Numbered from the stretch's first letter, positions 37,322 through 48,017 are shown. The stretch: DNA of 64,000 nucleotides from Burkholderiales bacterium (GCA_017307855.1 JAFKGD010000009.1:124001-188000), one strand, 5' to 3'. The notes: generated by a model from the letters alone, not told the origin. Program-made: numbers and translations.

Positions 37322-38665
37322 ATGGACATGACCGACCTCCGATCCACCGCCGGCCTGACGGCCGATCAGCTCGCCGCGCACTGGATGCCGTTCACGGGCA
37401 ATCGCCAGTTCAAGGCCGATCCGCGCATCATCACGGGCGCCGAAGGCGTCCACTACATCGACGCGGGCGGGCGCCGCATCCTCGACGGCCTCTCGGGCCT
37501 GTGGACCTGTGGCCTGGGCCATGGCCGGCGCGAGATCGCCGAGGCGGTGGGCCGGCAGGCCGCCACGCTCGACTACTCGCCGGGATTCCAGTTCGGACAC
37601 CCGGGCTCGTTCCGGCTGGCCGAGCGAATCGTGCAGCACATGCCGCCGGGCCTGAACCACGTGTTCTTCACCGGCTCGGGGTCGGAGGCCGCCGACACCT
37701 CGCTCAAGATGGCGCGCGCCTACTGGCGCCTCAAGGGCCAGGCCAGCAAGACGCGTTTCATCGGCCGTGCCAAGGGCTACCACGGTGTCAACTACGGCGG
37801 CATCAGCGTGGGCGGCATCGTGGGCAACCGCAAGGTGTTCGGGCAAGGCGTCGAAGCCGATCACCTGCCGCACACGCAGTTGCCCGAGAACGCTTTCTCG
37901 CGCGGCCAGCCCGCCACGGGCGCGCATCTGGCCGATCACCTGCTCGACCTGATCGCGCTGCACGACGCCTCCAATATCGCGGCCGTGATCGTGGAGCCGT
38001 TCTCGGGCTCGGCCGGCGTGGTGGTACCGCCCGTGGGCTACCTGCAGCGCCTGCGCGAGATCTGCACGCAGAACAACATCCTGCTGATCTTCGACGAGGT
38101 GATCACCGGATTCGGCCGCTGTGGCACCTGGACGGGCGCCGAGGCCTTCGGCGTGACACCCGACCTGCTGAATTTCGCCAAGCAGGTGACCAACGGGGTG
38201 ATCCCGATGGGTGGCGTGGTGGCCACGTCGGAGATCCACGACACCTTCATGGCCAGCGGCGGGCCCGACTACATGGTGGAATTTGCCCATGGCTACACCT
38301 ATTCGGCCCATCCCGTGGCCTGCGCGGCGGGCCTGGCGACGATGGATCTGCTGGAAGCCGAGAACGCGCCGCAACAGGTGCGCGAACTCAGCGCCCACTT
38401 CGAGGCTGCCGTGCATGGCCTGAAGGGCGCAAAGCATGTGACGGACATCCGCAACTACGGCCTGGCCGCCGGTATCACGCTGGCCGCCGTGCCGGGCGAG
38501 CCGGCACGGCGACCATTCGAGTCCGCGATGCACCTCTGGAAGAACGGCTTCTACGTGCGCTACGGCGCCGACACGCTGCAGTTCGCGCCTCCCTTCGGCA
38601 TGACGCGCGCGCAGATCGACAGCGTGGTGAACGCGATCGGCGAGGCGCTGGCCGCGACCGCCTGA
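37322..38665 (+). CDS. Class III omega-amino acid:pyruvate aminotransferase
   Basis: PLP enzyme of the beta-alanine/omega-amino acid transaminase group. 447 residues from ATG 37322 (MDMTDLRS). [16 protein letters not shown] binds PLP phosphate, YHGVNYGG follows, DEVITGFGR carries the ring-binding Asp, and the Schiff-base lysine is K287 in FAKQVTNG. The [11 protein letters not shown] start is typical of beta-alanine:pyruvate aminotransferases; substrate is inferred only. Followed at 157 bp by a TRAP transporter on the same strand, so its amino donor may be imported by that system. Confidence 0.9.
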   Translation: MDMTDLRSTAGLTADQLAAHWMPFTGNRQFKADPRIITGAEGVHYIDAGGRRILDGLSGLWTCGLGHGRREIAEAVGRQAATLDYSPGFQFGHPGSFRLAERIVQHMPPGLNHVFFTGSGSEAADTSLKMARAYWRLKGQASKTRFIGRAKGYHGVNYGGISVGGIVGNRKVFGQGVEADHLPHTQLPENAFSRGQPATGAHLADHLLDLIALHDASNIAAVIVEPFSGSAGVVVPPVGYLQRLREICTQNNILLIFDEVITGFGRCGTWTGAEAFGVTPDLLNFAKQVTNGVIPMGGVVATSEIHDTFMASGGPDYMVEFAHGYTYSAHPVACAAGLATMDLLEAENAPQQVRELSAHFEAAVHGLKGAKHVTDIRNYGLAAGITLAAVPGEPARRPFESAMHLWKNGFYVRYGADTLQFAPPFGMTRAQIDSVVNAIGEALAATA

Positions 38666-38822
38666 GCACGTACCGGCGCGGTGCGGCCCCGCCGCCGCAC
38701 GACGACGGGTGGCCTGGGCTGACGGAACGCTGTCGCCGCGGCCCTTTCCTAAGGAAACCCCCGAGGCGCGGCGCGGCGCGGGCGGGCTAGGATGCCGGGC
38801 TTCCTTCCGGTTCCGCTCCCCC

Positions 38823-39410
38823 ATGTCTTCCCCGCCCGAGTCCGGCCCGCTGCTGGACGCCGCCAGCCCCCTGCCCAGCCCAGAAGATCCCGCCCAGCCC
38901 GGCCCGAACGCCGACGAGGCCACCCGTGTGCCGCTGGCCATCGAGGACTGGCTCACCGTGATCATCATGGCGCTGCTGGCGCTGATCACGTTCGGCAACG
39001 TGCTGGTGCGCTACTTCACCAATGCCTCGTTCGCCTGGACGGAGGAGTTCTCCATCTTCCTCATGATCCTGTTGGCGCTCGTGGCCGGCTCGGCCGCGGT
39101 CGCGCGCGACCGGCACATCCGCATCGAGTACTTCGCCGAGAGCGGCTCGGCAGCTCGGCGGCGTTGGCTGGCACAGTTCGGCGCGCTCATGGTGGCGCTG
39201 CTGTTCGTGCTGATCGCCGTGCTGTCGGCGCGTGTGACGTGGGACGACTTCCGCTACGGAGAAACCTCCCCCGGCATCGGCGTGCCGCAATGGTGGTATT
39301 CGATCTGGCTGCCCATCGTGTCGCTGGCGATCGCCCTGCGCGCGCTGGGCCTGTTCGTGCGGCGCAGCCGGACCTCGTCTCCTGCTGACGGGCAAGGTGG
39401 CCGGCCATGA
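38823..39410 (+). CDS. dctQ: TRAP transporter small membrane subunit (DctQ type)
   Basis: 195 residues from ATG 38823. A Pro/Ala-rich cytoplasmic N-terminus of about 40 residues precedes four membrane segments (about 43-63, 78-96, 117-137, 158-176). [20 protein letters not shown] and [10 protein letters not shown] match the DctQ signature. It stops inside the dctM start (ATGA). The 157-bp region upstream has an inverted gtgcgg/ccgcac pair but no promoter I can assign. Confidence 0.92.
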   Translation: MSSPPESGPLLDAASPLPSPEDPAQPGPNADEATRVPLAIEDWLTVIIMALLALITFGNVLVRYFTNASFAWTEEFSIFLMILLALVAGSAAVARDRHIRIEYFAESGSAARRRWLAQFGALMVALLFVLIAVLSARVTWDDFRYGETSPGIGVPQWWYSIWLPIVSLAIALRALGLFVRRSRTSSPADGQGGRP

Positions 39411-40705
39411 TCGCCACCCTGCTGTTCGCACTGTTCGTGATCACCATGCTGATGGGCGTGCCCATCGGTGCGGCGCTGGGCCTGGCAGGCGCTGCTGCCA
39501 TCGCGCTGGCCAACACCGAGACACAGTGGTTCGGCTTGCTGGCCGTGCCGCAGAACTTCTATGCGGGACTGGGCAAGTACCCGCTGCTGGCCATTCCGAT
39601 GTTCGTGCTGGTGGGTTCGATCTTCGATCGGTCCGGCGTGGCGCTGCGGCTCGTGAATTTCGCGGTGGCCATCGTGGGCCGTGGCCCGGGCATGCTGCCG
39701 CTGGTGGCCATCGGCGTGGCGATGTTCCTGGGTGGCATCTCGGGCTCGGGCCCCGCCAATGCCGCCGCCGTGGGCGGCGTGATGATCGCGGCCATGGCGC
39801 GCGCGGGCTATCCCTCGGCGTACTCGGCATCGATCGTGGGCGCTGCGGCGGCCACCGACATCCTGATTCCGCCCTCGGTGGCGTTCATCGTGTATTCGGT
39901 GCTGGTGCCGGGCGCCTCGGTGCCGGCGCTTTTTGCCGCCGGCATGATCCCGGGCGTGCTGGCGGGGCTGGCGCTGATGATTCCGGCCGTCTGGCTGGCG
40001 CGCCGCCACCGCATGGGCGCTCTCGAGGCGAGCCTTCCGCGCCCGCCCCTCTTCAAGAGCTTCGTCGAAGCCAGCTGGGGCCTGGCCGCGCCGGTACTCA
40101 TCCTGGGCGGCATGCGCGCGGGCTGGTTCACGCCCACCGAGGCCGCCGTGGTGGCCGTGTTCTACGGGCTGTTCGTGGGCATGGTGATCTACCGCACGAT
40201 CAAGGTACGCGACCTGTTCGTCATCCTCCGCGAGTCGGGCGAGCTGTCGGCGGTGATCCTGCTGGTGGTGGCGCTGGCGGGCATCTTTGCCTATTCGCTC
40301 TCCACACTGGGTGTGATCGATCCGGTCACCCGCGCCATCGTGAATTCGGGCCTGGGCGAATACGGCGTGCTGGCGCTGCTGATCCTGCTGCTGATCACCG
40401 TGGGCATGTTTCTCGACGGCGTGTCCATCTTCCTGATCTTCGTGCCGTTGCTGCTGCCCATCGTCAACCACTACCAGTGGGATCCCGTGTGGTTCGGCGT
40501 GATCCTCACGCTCAAGGTGGCGCTGGGCCAGTTCACGCCACCCCTGGCCGTGAACCTGATGGTGTCCTGCCGCATCGCCGGCGTGCGCATGGAGGAAACC
40601 GTGCGTTGGGTGGGCTGGCTGCTGGTATCGATGTTCGTGGTGATGGTGGCGGTGATCGCCTGGCCCGAACTGGCCCTGTGGCTGCCCCGCAAACTAGGCT
40701 ATTGA
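39407..40705 (+). CDS. dctM: TRAP transporter large permease (DctM type)
   Basis: 432 residues, about twelve membrane segments, ATG overlapping the dctQ stop. MGVPIGAALGLAG, GGISGSGPANAAAVGGVMI, AATDILIPPSVAFIVYSVL and the FTPPLAVNLMV segment are conserved in the DctM ion-transporter family. It forms the Na+-coupled channel with DctQ and receives substrate from the binding protein encoded next. Confidence 0.95.
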   Translation: MIATLLFALFVITMLMGVPIGAALGLAGAAAIALANTETQWFGLLAVPQNFYAGLGKYPLLAIPMFVLVGSIFDRSGVALRLVNFAVAIVGRGPGMLPLVAIGVAMFLGGISGSGPANAAAVGGVMIAAMARAGYPSAYSASIVGAAAATDILIPPSVAFIVYSVLVPGASVPALFAAGMIPGVLAGLALMIPAVWLARRHRMGALEASLPRPPLFKSFVEASWGLAAPVLILGGMRAGWFTPTEAAVVAVFYGLFVGMVIYRTIKVRDLFVILRESGELSAVILLVVALAGIFAYSLSTLGVIDPVTRAIVNSGLGEYGVLALLILLLITVGMFLDGVSIFLIFVPLLLPIVNHYQWDPVWFGVILTLKVALGQFTPPLAVNLMVSCRIAGVRMEETVRWVGWLLVSMFVVMVAVIAWPELALWLPRKLGY

Positions 40706-40743
40706 TGCCGCGATGAACGATTTCAACGAAGGAGACTGAAAGC

Positions 40744-41772
40744 ATGAAGACCCGCAACTTCCTCAAGGGCGCGCTCGCCGCCATCGCGCTGGCGGCCGCG
40801 ACCGTGGCCCCCGCGCAGACCTACAAGTCCGAATACAAGATGTCGCTGGTGCTCGGCACCGCCTTCCCGTGGGGCAAGGGCGGCGAGCTGTGGGCCGAGA
40901 AGGTGCGCGAGCGCACGCAGGGGCGCATCAACATCAAGCTCTACCCCGGCACCTCGCTCGTGCAGGGCGACCAGACGCGCGAGTTCAGCGCGCTGCGTCA
41001 GGGTGTGATCGACATGGCCGTCGGCTCGACCATCAACTGGTCGCCCCAGGTGCGCGAGCTGAACCTGTTCTCGCTGCCCTTCCTGATGCCCGACTTCGCC
41101 GCCATCGATTCACTCACGCAGGGCGACGTCGGCAAGCAGCTGTTCGGCACGCTGGAGAAGGCCGGCGTGGTGCCGCTGGCCTGGGGCGAGAACGGCTACC
41201 GCGAGATCAGCAACTCCAAGCACGCCATCAAGTCGCCGGCCGACCTCAAGGGGCTGAAGATCCGCGTGGTGGGCTCGCCGCTGTTCCTCGACACCTTCAC
41301 CGCACTCGGCGCCAATCCCACGCAAATGAGCTGGGCCGACGCCCAGCCCGCGCTGGCTTCCGGTGCTGTCGATGGACAGGAGAACCCGCTGGCGCTCTAC
41401 CAGGCCGCCAAGCTGCACACCATGGCGCAGAAGCACCTGACGCTGTGGGGCTACATCGCCGATCCGCTGATCTTCGTGGTCAACCGCGACGTGTGGAATT
41501 CGTGGACGCCGGCCGACCGCGAGATCGTGCGCCAGGCCGCCATCGATGCCGGCAGGGAAGAGATCGCCATCGCGCGCAAGGGCCTGGTCGAAGCGGACCG
41601 GCCGCTGGTCAAGGAACTCACCGGCCTGGGCGTCACGGTTACCGAACTCAGCCCGGCCGAACGCGATGCCTTCGTGAAGGCCACGCGCCCGGTTTACGAC
41701 AAGTGGAAGGCCACCATCGGCGCCGATCTGGTGAACACAGCCGAGAAGGCCATCGCTTCGCGCAAGAAGTAG
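40744..41772 (+). CDS. dctP: TRAP transporter substrate-binding protein (DctP type)
   Basis: 342 residues with a signal peptide ending near residue 25 (VAPAQ). AAGAGACTG-type spacing: AAGGAG lies 10 bases before ATG 40744. The DctP fold is shown by LWAEKVRERTQGRINIKLYPG, GENGYREISNSKHAIKSPADLKGLKIRV (given here by its parts, positions about 139-166) and the PALASGAVDGQENPL binding-helix region; R167-type Arg that clamps carboxylates is in KIRVVG. This suggests an organic acid as ligand; identity unknown. Followed by a strong bidirectional terminator. Confidence 0.93.
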   Translation: MKTRNFLKGALAAIALAAATVAPAQTYKSEYKMSLVLGTAFPWGKGGELWAEKVRERTQGRINIKLYPGTSLVQGDQTREFSALRQGVIDMAVGSTINWSPQVRELNLFSLPFLMPDFAAIDSLTQGDVGKQLFGTLEKAGVVPLAWGENGYREISNSKHAIKSPADLKGLKIRVVGSPLFLDTFTALGANPTQMSWADAQPALASGAVDGQENPLALYQAAKLHTMAQKHLTLWGYIADPLIFVVNRDVWNSWTPADREIVRQAAIDAGREEIAIARKGLVEADRPLVKELTGLGVTVTELSPAERDAFVKATRPVYDKWKATIGADLVNTAEKAIASRKK

Positions 41773-41791
41773 ACAGCGTCACCCGCCCATG

Positions 41792-41818
41792 AAAAAGCCC
41801 CGCGATGCGGGGCTTTTT
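41792..41818. terminator. Bidirectional terminator between dctP and gltL
   Basis: Perfect 12-bp stem aaaaagccccgc-gat-gcggggcttttt, with A-run and T-run, between convergent genes. Confidence 0.95.
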
Positions 41819-41836
41819 CTTTGCGTGGCTCCAGGT

Positions 41837-42574
<738 letters not shown>

Positions 42575-42592
42575 TTCAGAGGACTCCGGTGT

Positions 42593-43261
42593 TCAACGGA
42601 TGATGGCGATCTTCCTGTGCAGACGCTTGACGAGATACGAGAGCGAGAAGCACAGCACGAAATAGATGACGGCGGCCAGCAGGTAAGCCTCGATCGGGCG
42701 GCCGAAGTTCTTGCCCGCCGTCTCCAGGCCCTTGAGCAGGTCGTAGGCGCCGATGGCGTAGACCAGCGAGGTGTCCTGGAACAGGATGATGGTCTGCGTG
42801 AGCAGCACCGGCAGCATGTTGCGGAACGCCTGCGGCAGGATCACGAGCTTCATGTTCTGCCCGTAGGTCATGCCCACGGCCATGCCGGCGAACACCTGGC
42901 CACGCGGGATCGACTGGATGCCCGCGCGCATGATCTCGGAGAAATACGCCGCCTCGAACGCGATGAACGTGATGACGGCCGAGGTTTCCGCGCCGATGGG
43001 GCGTCCGATCACGAACGGCACCAGCAGGAAGAAGCCCAGGATCACCATCACCAGCGGGATGCTGCGCATGCCGTTGACATAGATGGCGGCCGGCATGTCC
43101 AGCCACTTCTTGCCCGACAGCCTCATGAGCGCCAGGATCGTGCCGAAGAAAATGCCGCCCAAGGTGGCGACGATGGTCAGGATGACGCTGAAGTACAGCC
43201 CCTTGAGCACGAAGGCGCTGATCAGGTCCCAGTTGTAGAACGAAAAGTCGAGGTTGGTCAT
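42593..43261 (-). CDS. gltK: Glutamate/aspartate ABC transporter permease
   Basis: 222 residues from ATG 43261, one base after the gltJ stop. Five membrane segments; the EAA loop reads GMAVGMTYGQNMKLVILPQAFRN in the part at about residues 128-150. MRSIPLVMVILGFF and YFSEIMRAGIQSIPRGQ are typical of His/Glu/Gln/Arg/opine permeases. It pairs with GltJ in the membrane. Upstream in-frame codons belong to the gltJ end and are not used. Confidence 0.92.
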   Translation of the reverse strand: MTNLDFSFYNWDLISAFVLKGLYFSVILTIVATLGGIFFGTILALMRLSGKKWLDMPAAIYVNGMRSIPLVMVILGFFLLVPFVIGRPIGAETSAVITFIAFEAAYFSEIMRAGIQSIPRGQVFAGMAVGMTYGQNMKLVILPQAFRNMLPVLLTQTIILFQDTSLVYAIGAYDLLKGLETAGKNFGRPIEAYLLAAVIYFVLCFSLSYLVKRLHRKIAIIR

Positions 43262-43262
43262 G

Positions 43263-43988
43263 TCAGTGGCCCCCTCCGGCACCGGCGGCCACGAAGCCCG
43301 GCACACGCGATCGCTTCTCGATGAAAGCCATGATTCGGTTGATGACCAGGGCCGACACCGCGTAGAGCGCAACCACGGCGACGAAGATCTCCATCGGACG
43401 CGCGGTTTCCTCGCCCGCCTGCAGGTAGAACTGCGTGAGTTCGGCGATCGACACGGCGAACGCCACCGACGAGTTCTTGAAGATGTTCATCGACTCGCTG
43501 GTGAGCGGCGGAATGATGATCCGGTAGGCCATCGGCAGGATGACGTAGCGGTAGTACTGCGGCGTGGTGAAGCCCAGCGCCATGCCAGCGTAGCGCTGCC
43601 CCTTGGGCAGGGCCTGGATGCCGGCGCGCAGCTGTTCGGCAATCCGCGCGGAAGTGAAGAGCCCCAGGGCGATCACCACCAGCACGAACGGCTCGACGTT
43701 ACGCATGAAGGGGAACAGGGCCGGTACGACGTGGTACCACAGGAAGATCTGCACCAGCAGCGGGATGTTGCGGAACAGTTCAACCCATGCATTGCCCAGA
43801 CGCACCAGCCAGGGGCTGTCGGGCAGCGTGCGCATCACGCCGATGATGGAGCCAGCCACCAGGGCGAGCACCAGCGCACAGAGCGATACGGAGACGGTCC
43901 AGCCCCAGGCCGACATCATCCATTGCCAGTAGGTCGGGTCTTTTCCACCCGGGTCCTGTAGAAAGATCTGCCAATCCCAATTTCCCAT
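43263..43988 (-). CDS. gltJ: Glutamate/aspartate ABC transporter permease
   Basis: 241 residues, about five membrane segments, with ELFRNIPLLVQIFLWYHV and AEQLRAGIQALPKGQRYAG, the latter leading into the EAA loop ALGFTTPQYYRYVILPMA. The N-terminal WDWQIFLQDPGG is typical of GltJ. It starts 70 bp after gltI, behind an attenuator hairpin. Confidence 0.92.
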   Translation of the reverse strand: MGNWDWQIFLQDPGGKDPTYWQWMMSAWGWTVSVSLCALVLALVAGSIIGVMRTLPDSPWLVRLGNAWVELFRNIPLLVQIFLWYHVVPALFPFMRNVEPFVLVVIALGLFTSARIAEQLRAGIQALPKGQRYAGMALGFTTPQYYRYVILPMAYRIIIPPLTSESMNIFKNSSVAFAVSIAELTQFYLQAGEETARPMEIFVAVVALYAVSALVINRIMAFIEKRSRVPGFVAAGAGGGH

Positions 43989-44013
43989 CGGGGAACTCCT
44001 CAGCTTGAAAACA

Positions 44014-44040
44014 AACGCCCACCGCGGATGGGTGGGCGTT
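44014..44040 (-). terminator. Attenuator between gltI and gltJ
   Basis: Perfect 10-bp stem aacgcccacc/ggtgggcgtt with a 7-base loop, followed on the minus strand by TTGTTTTC. It lies 19 bases past the gltI stop and would make the binding protein more abundant than the membrane parts. Confidence 0.8.
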
Positions 44041-44058
44041 CAGGCGAGCTTGCGCTGA

Positions 44059-44952
44059 TTACTTGTTGTACTCTTCCATCGGCTTGTCGTTGGGATTCGC
44101 CCAGGCAGCCTTGGTGGCATCGGACAGCGGCAGGCCGATCTTGGTGTTGGTCGGCGGCACGGGTTGCAGGAACCACTTGTCGTACAGCTTGGCCAGCGAG
44201 CCGTCGGCGATCTGGCGCTTGATGCTGTCGTCCACGGCCTTCTTGAAGGCGTCGTCACCCTTGCGCAGCATGCAGGCGATGGGCTCGACCGACAGGGTTT
44301 CGCCGACGATCTTGTAGTCGTTGGGGGCCTTGGACTTGGAGATGTTGGCCGCCAGGATCGAGCCATCCATCACGAAGGCGTCGGCGCGGCCCGACTCGAG
44401 CAGCAGGAAGCTGTCGGCGTGGTCCTTGCCCATGACTTCCTTGAAATCGATGCCATTGGCACGCTCGTTCTTGCGCAGCGTCTGCACCGAGGTGGTGCCG
44501 GTGGTGGTGACCACGGTCTTGCCGTTCAGGTCCTTGATGCCATTGACGCCCGAGCTGGCCTTGGTGGCAATGCGCACTTCTTCGACGTAAGTGGTCACGG
44601 CGAAGGCCACGTCGCGCTGGCGGGCGGTGTTGTTGGTGGTGGAGCCGCACTCCAGATCGACCGTGCCGTTCTGCACCAGCGGAATGCGGTTGGCCGAGGT
44701 GACGGGCGTGTAGGCGATGTTGAGCTTCTTGCCGGCGATCTTGCTCAGGTCGTCGACGATGCGCTCGCCCATTTCGGTGTGGAAGCCCACGTACTTGCCA
44801 TTGCCCAGCGTATAGGACAGGCCGGAGGAATCACGCACGCCCAGGCTGATGTTGCCGGACGCCTTGATCTTGGCCAGCGTGTCGTTGGCTTGCGCGACGG
44901 CGCTGCCTGCGGCGAGGGCCACGATGGTCAGGGCGAACAGTTGTTTCTTCAT
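44059..44952 (-). CDS. gltI: Glutamate/aspartate-binding periplasmic protein
   Basis: 297 residues with signal peptide MKKQLFALTIVALAAGSAVA (about 20). LAKIKASGNISLGVRDSSG, DLECGSTTNNTARQRDVAFA and GKDHADSFLLLESGRADAF match GltI-type solute-binding proteins; the Arg in R-DVAF binds the ligand carboxylate. First gene of gltIJKL. The 249 bp upstream (44953-45201), shared with the end of the LysR gene, must hold its promoter; I cannot pick out boxes reliably. Confidence 0.94.
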   Translation of the reverse strand: MKKQLFALTIVALAAGSAVAQANDTLAKIKASGNISLGVRDSSGLSYTLGNGKYVGFHTEMGERIVDDLSKIAGKKLNIAYTPVTSANRIPLVQNGTVDLECGSTTNNTARQRDVAFAVTTYVEEVRIATKASSGVNGIKDLNGKTVVTTTGTTSVQTLRKNERANGIDFKEVMGKDHADSFLLLESGRADAFVMDGSILAANISKSKAPNDYKIVGETLSVEPIACMLRKGDDAFKKAVDDSIKRQIADGSLAKLYDKWFLQPVPPTNTKIGLPLSDATKAAWANPNDKPMEEYNK

Positions 44953-45201
44953 TCGGAAAGCTCCTGGGAAAAAGTTAGCCCGATCACTCGGGAAAGGTGA
45001 ATGGCGATTCTAGGGGCGTTGCACGCTTTCCCTACCTGACCAGCAACGATCCAGCCAGGCATTGCCGCGAAATCGACTGCTGGGGGAATGGGTGTTCAAC
45101 GTGCGATGCCCTTCGTCTTCTTGTGTCGATCAGCGTAAGCAGTCTTCATGCCCACCATGGATGGGGAAAGTACCGACCGGCGCGCGGCCGTCAGCCGCGG
45201 T

Positions 45202-46152
45202 TCAGCCAGCCGGACGGCCTGCTGCCTGGAGGAAATCCCACAGCGCCTGCGCGGCGCGCTTGGGTGCGCCCGAGGTTCCGCTGCCCGTCGCCGTGGGCTT
45301 TTCGCGGCAGAGCCGGATCTCCATGGCCATCTCCAGGCCAGGCAGCTCGGGCGGCACGGCACTGACCAGCCGCCGGGCCCGCACTTCCTTGCGCACCGAA
45401 CTCTGCGGCAGGAAGGCGATGCCGTGCCCTTCCAGCGCCATGGCTTTGAGGCCCTCGGCCATGTCGGTTTCGTACACCCGGTCGAGGTGGATGGGCGCGC
45501 CGGCCTGCTTGAGCAGCACGTCGACCATGCGCCCCAGGTAGGCGTCGGGCGCGTAGCCCAGGTAAGGCAGGGGCTGGCCGGCGCGGCCGGGCAACTGGAA
45601 CAGCGCCCGGCCTTCGGCATCGGGCCGCGAGTACGGCGCCAGCGTTTCCTGCCCCAGCGTGAGCGTTTCGTAATGGGCGGCGTCGAGCTGGAAGGGCTGC
45701 GAGGGATGGTGGAATGCGATCAGCAGGTCGCAATTGCCTTCAACCAGGCGCACCACCGCGTCGTGCACGTTCAACGCGATCAGCCGGCTCTTGATCGGGC
45801 CGAAGCTGGCGCGCAGGCTGGTGACCCACGCCGGAAAGAAAGTGAACGCCAGGCTGTGCGGCACGGCGAACTCGATCACGTCCTGCCCGGCGGCCGAGTG
45901 GCCGCGCAGCATGGCGCGGGTGTTCTGCAGCGCCTGCAGCATCTCCAGCGACTGGGTGTAGAGCGTCTGGCCCGCGGGGGTGAGGCGCGTCGGATAGGAG
46001 CTGCGGTCGACCAGATCGGTGCCCGCCCAGGCCTCCAGCGCCTGGATGCGCCGCGAGAAAGCCGGCTGCGTCACGTGACGCAACTGGGCTGATCGGCTGA
46101 AACTGCGCGTCTCGGCCAGACTCACGAAATCTTCGAGCCACTTGGTTTCCAT
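45202..46152 (-). CDS. LysR-family regulator, HypT/YjiE-like
   Basis: 316 residues from ATG 46152 (METKWLEDFVSLAETRSFSR), preferred to the ATG three codons upstream because METKWL is the usual start of this subgroup. HTH at about residues 18-40 (FSRSAQLRHVTQPAFSRRIQ). The effector domain has ALFQLPG followed by the YLGYAPDAYLGR segment, close in pattern to E. coli HypT. The C-terminal 25 residues are low-complexity Gly/Thr/Ala. It lies upstream of gltIJKL on the same strand, so it might control amino-acid uptake, but HypT itself responds to hypochlorite. Confidence 0.85.
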   Translation of the reverse strand: METKWLEDFVSLAETRSFSRSAQLRHVTQPAFSRRIQALEAWAGTDLVDRSSYPTRLTPAGQTLYTQSLEMLQALQNTRAMLRGHSAAGQDVIEFAVPHSLAFTFFPAWVTSLRASFGPIKSRLIALNVHDAVVRLVEGNCDLLIAFHHPSQPFQLDAAHYETLTLGQETLAPYSRPDAEGRALFQLPGRAGQPLPYLGYAPDAYLGRMVDVLLKQAGAPIHLDRVYETDMAEGLKAMALEGHGIAFLPQSSVRKEVRARRLVSAVPPELPGLEMAMEIRLCREKPTATGSGTSGAPKRAAQALWDFLQAAGRPAG

Positions 46153-46160
46153 GGCCGGCA

Positions 46161-48017
46161 TTATTGGGCGCTTCGGCCCTGCGCGTCATCCTTGCCCGTC
46201 TGCTGCTGCAGGCGCCACATGCCGGCGTAGCGCCCGCCGGCAGCCAGCAACTGGGCATGCGTGCCGCGCTCGACGATGCGGCCGGCGTCCATCACCAGGA
46301 TCTCGTGCGCGTCGACCACCGTGGAGAGCCGGTGCGCGATGACCAGCGTGGTGCGGTCCTGCGCGGCCGAACGCAACTCCGCCTGGATGGCGCGTTCGTT
46401 GGCCGAGTCGAGCGCCGAGGTGGCCTCGTCGAAGATGAGGATGGGGGGATCCTTCAGGAGCGTGCGGGCGATGGCCACGCGCTGCTTCTCGCCCCCCGAC
46501 AGCTTGAGGCCGCGCTCGCCCACGCGCGTGTCGTAACCCGATGGGGTGGAGACGATGAAATCATGGATCCGCGCCGCGCGCGCGGCCTGCTCCACCTGCT
46601 CGCGCGTGGCACCGGGACGGCCGTAGGCGATGTTGTATTCGACCGTGTCGTTGAACAGCACCGTGTCCTGCGGCACGATGCCCAGCGCCGCGCGTACGCT
46701 GGACTGCTGCACGTCGCGCAGGTCCTGCCCGCCGATGGTGACGGCGCCCTGCCCGCGCGGCACGTCGTAGAAGCGGAACAGCAGCCGGGCCAGCGTCGAT
46801 TTGCCCGAGCCCGAGGGCCCGACCACCGCCACGGTGCGCCCTTGTGGAATCTCAAAGCTCACGTCGTGCAGCACCTGGCGCGCCGGGTCATACCCGAAGT
46901 TCACGTGCTCGAAGCGGACTGCGCTGCCACGCGCCGGGTCGAGCGGCGCGGCAGCGGGCGCGTCGGCCACTTCGCGCTCGCGGTCCATCAGCGCGAACAT
47001 GTGGTCGAGGTCGGTGAGGCTCTGCTTGATCTCGCGGTAGATCACACCCAGGAAGTTGAGCGGTATGTACAGCTGGATCATGAAGGCATTGACCATCACC
47101 AGATCGCCCAGCGTCATGGTGCCGGCCACCACGCCCTGCGTCGCACGCCACAGCATGCCCACCAGCGCGGCCGCGATGATCACCTGCTGGCCGGTGTTGA
47201 GCAGCGACAGCGTGGTCTGGCTCTTGAGGCGCGCACGTCGCAGGCGCAGCAGGCTCTCGTCGTAGCGGCCGGCTTCGAAACGTTCGTTGTTGAAGTACTT
47301 GACCGTCTCGTAATTCAGCAGCGAATCGATGGCCCGTGTGTGGGCGGCCGAATCGAATTCGTTGGCCTGCCGGCGGTATTGCGTGCGCCATTCCGTCACC
47401 GTCACGGTGAACACGATGTAGACAGCCAGCGCACCCAGCGTGATCCAGACGAAGCCGGCGTCGAACTTCACGCCCAGGATGCCCAGCACCAGGGTCACCT
47501 CGATCAGCGTGGGCACGATGCTGTAGAGCGAGTACGAGATCAGCGATTCGATGCCGCGCACGCCGCGCTCGATATCGCGGCTCATGCCGCCAGTCTGCCG
47601 CTCCAGGTGGAAGCGCAGCGACAGCGCATGCAGGTGCTCGAAGGTCTGCAGCGCGATGCTGCGCGCCGCGCCCTGCGTGGCCTGAGCGAACACCAGCTCG
47701 CGCAGTTCTGTGAACAGCGAGGTGGACAGCCTGAGCAACCCGTAGGCCACCAGCAGCCCCACGGGCACGACCAGCACAGCCAGGGCGTCGCCGGGCCTGA
47801 TCGTCATCGCGTCGACCAGGTTCTTGAGCAGCACCGGCACGCCGACGTTGGCCACCTTGGCCGCGACCATGAAGGACAGCGCGGCGATCACGCGCCACTT
47901 GTACTGCCACAGATAGGGCAGCAGACGTCCGAGCGTGGACCAGTCGGAGGCCGTCGCTGGCGGCTGGCTGACAGGGGAAGAGGGAGATGGGCCGTCGTTG
48001 CGGCTGGCTGGGCGCAT
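46161..48017 (-). CDS. ATM1-type ABC exporter (half-transporter)
   Basis: 618 residues from ATG 48017. Six membrane segments at about 45-320, with NYETVKYFNNE (235-245), a hallmark of the ATM1/HMT1 group that exports glutathione-linked sulfur or metal compounds. ATPase domain: Walker [10 protein letters not shown] 400-408, LSGGEKQRVAIARTLLK, ILIFDEATSALD and IAHRLSTV. It works as a homodimer in the inner membrane. The reading frame continues upstream but overlaps the divergent thioesterase and is not used. Its TAA stop sits nine bases before the LysR start. Confidence 0.9.
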   Translation of the reverse strand: MRPASRNDGPSPSSPVSQPPATASDWSTLGRLLPYLWQYKWRVIAALSFMVAAKVANVGVPVLLKNLVDAMTIRPGDALAVLVVPVGLLVAYGLLRLSTSLFTELRELVFAQATQGAARSIALQTFEHLHALSLRFHLERQTGGMSRDIERGVRGIESLISYSLYSIVPTLIEVTLVLGILGVKFDAGFVWITLGALAVYIVFTVTVTEWRTQYRRQANEFDSAAHTRAIDSLLNYETVKYFNNERFEAGRYDESLLRLRRARLKSQTTLSLLNTGQQVIIAAALVGMLWRATQGVVAGTMTLGDLVMVNAFMIQLYIPLNFLGVIYREIKQSLTDLDHMFALMDREREVADAPAAAPLDPARGSAVRFEHVNFGYDPARQVLHDVSFEIPQGRTVAVVGPSGSGKSTLARLLFRFYDVPRGQGAVTIGGQDLRDVQQSSVRAALGIVPQDTVLFNDTVEYNIAYGRPGATREQVEQAARAARIHDFIVSTPSGYDTRVGERGLKLSGGEKQRVAIARTLLKDPPILIFDEATSALDSANERAIQAELRSAAQDRTTLVIAHRLSTVVDAHEILVMDAGRIVERGTHAQLLAAGGRYAGMWRLQQQTGKDDAQGRSAQ

